DNA from: an uncultured Porphyromonas sp.
GTDB lineage: Bacteria > Bacteroidota > Bacteroidia > Bacteroidales > Porphyromonadaceae
Assembly (NCBI GenBank): GCA_946997275.1
Contig: CAMPUN010000037.1
Location: forward strand, 1 to 8,069
DNA length: 8,069 nucleotides
Direction of reading: 5' to 3'
In this document: positions 8,056 to 8,069 of the stretch, piece after piece
How the letters are laid out: every line of letters begins with the position of its first letter
Numbering within the stretch: position 1 is the stretch's first letter
The notes under the pieces: model-generated
Seen by the model: only the letters and a program-made list of their open reading frames with translations
What the model was told of the DNA's origin: nothing
Databases searched by the model: none
Translations under genes and position numbers: made by a program

Positions 8056-8069
8056 TACTTCGCGCCTCG

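Noticed and set aside
7839..8069. Insertion sequence end or small transposon (MITE)
   Set aside because: The inverted arms are built of heptamer repeats rather than unique terminal sequence, no target-site duplication is visible around them, and there is no transposase.
7740..8069. tRNA or other small structured RNA gene
   Set aside because: No cloverleaf or T-arm motif was found. The only structures are the simple hairpins and repeats listed.

Overview
The window looks like a chromosomal segment from a Bacteroidota anaerobe, most likely Porphyromonas, and perhaps near the P. asaccharolytica/P. uenonis group. That placement is inference from four things: the protein sequences resemble Bacteroidales versions of each family, base composition is moderately GC-rich, start codons lack Shine-Dalgarno sequences, and two -7 promoter boxes fit the Bacteroidetes consensus TAnnTTTG. 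A protein search would settle the genus.

Layout. Positions 1-884 (+) hold the 3' three quarters of lpxB, the lipid A disaccharide synthase. Positions 885-1029 separate it from a convergent minus-strand block and hold two strong hairpins that look like a shared transcription end. The other four genes are all on the minus strand, so they are transcribed from right to left. First comes an aspartate:alanine-exchanger family (YidE/YbjL-type) transporter (7739-6060), followed 3 bp later by lptB, the ATPase of the lipopolysaccharide export machine (6056-5253). After a 170-bp gap with its own promoter-like sequence come mutA (5082-3211) and, 24 bp further on, mutB (3186-1030), the two subunits of adenosylcobalamin-dependent methylmalonyl-CoA mutase. 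Positions 7740-8069 carry no gene and are rich in repeats.

How the genes fit together. MutA and MutB form one enzyme that interconverts succinyl-CoA and methylmalonyl-CoA, the rearrangement step of the succinate-to-propionate fermentation route of these anaerobes. LpxB and LptB belong to outer-membrane lipid A synthesis and lipopolysaccharide transport. The transporter is tightly coupled to lptB by position, but its substrate cannot be read from the sequence. The window is mostly conserved housekeeping genes.

The most unusual part is the non-coding right end (7839-8069). It has nine tandem 7-bp units (YTAGARR) facing five units in inverted orientation, which can fold into a stem of about 33 bp. 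The loop between them is itself made of 9-bp repeats. A run of ten C follows, then a pair of perfect 20-bp direct repeats built on TTCCGAAG. The heptamer array begins 5 bp upstream of the -7 box proposed for the transporter-lptB operon. I saw no mobile element, CRISPR array, RNA gene or clearly new multi-gene system.
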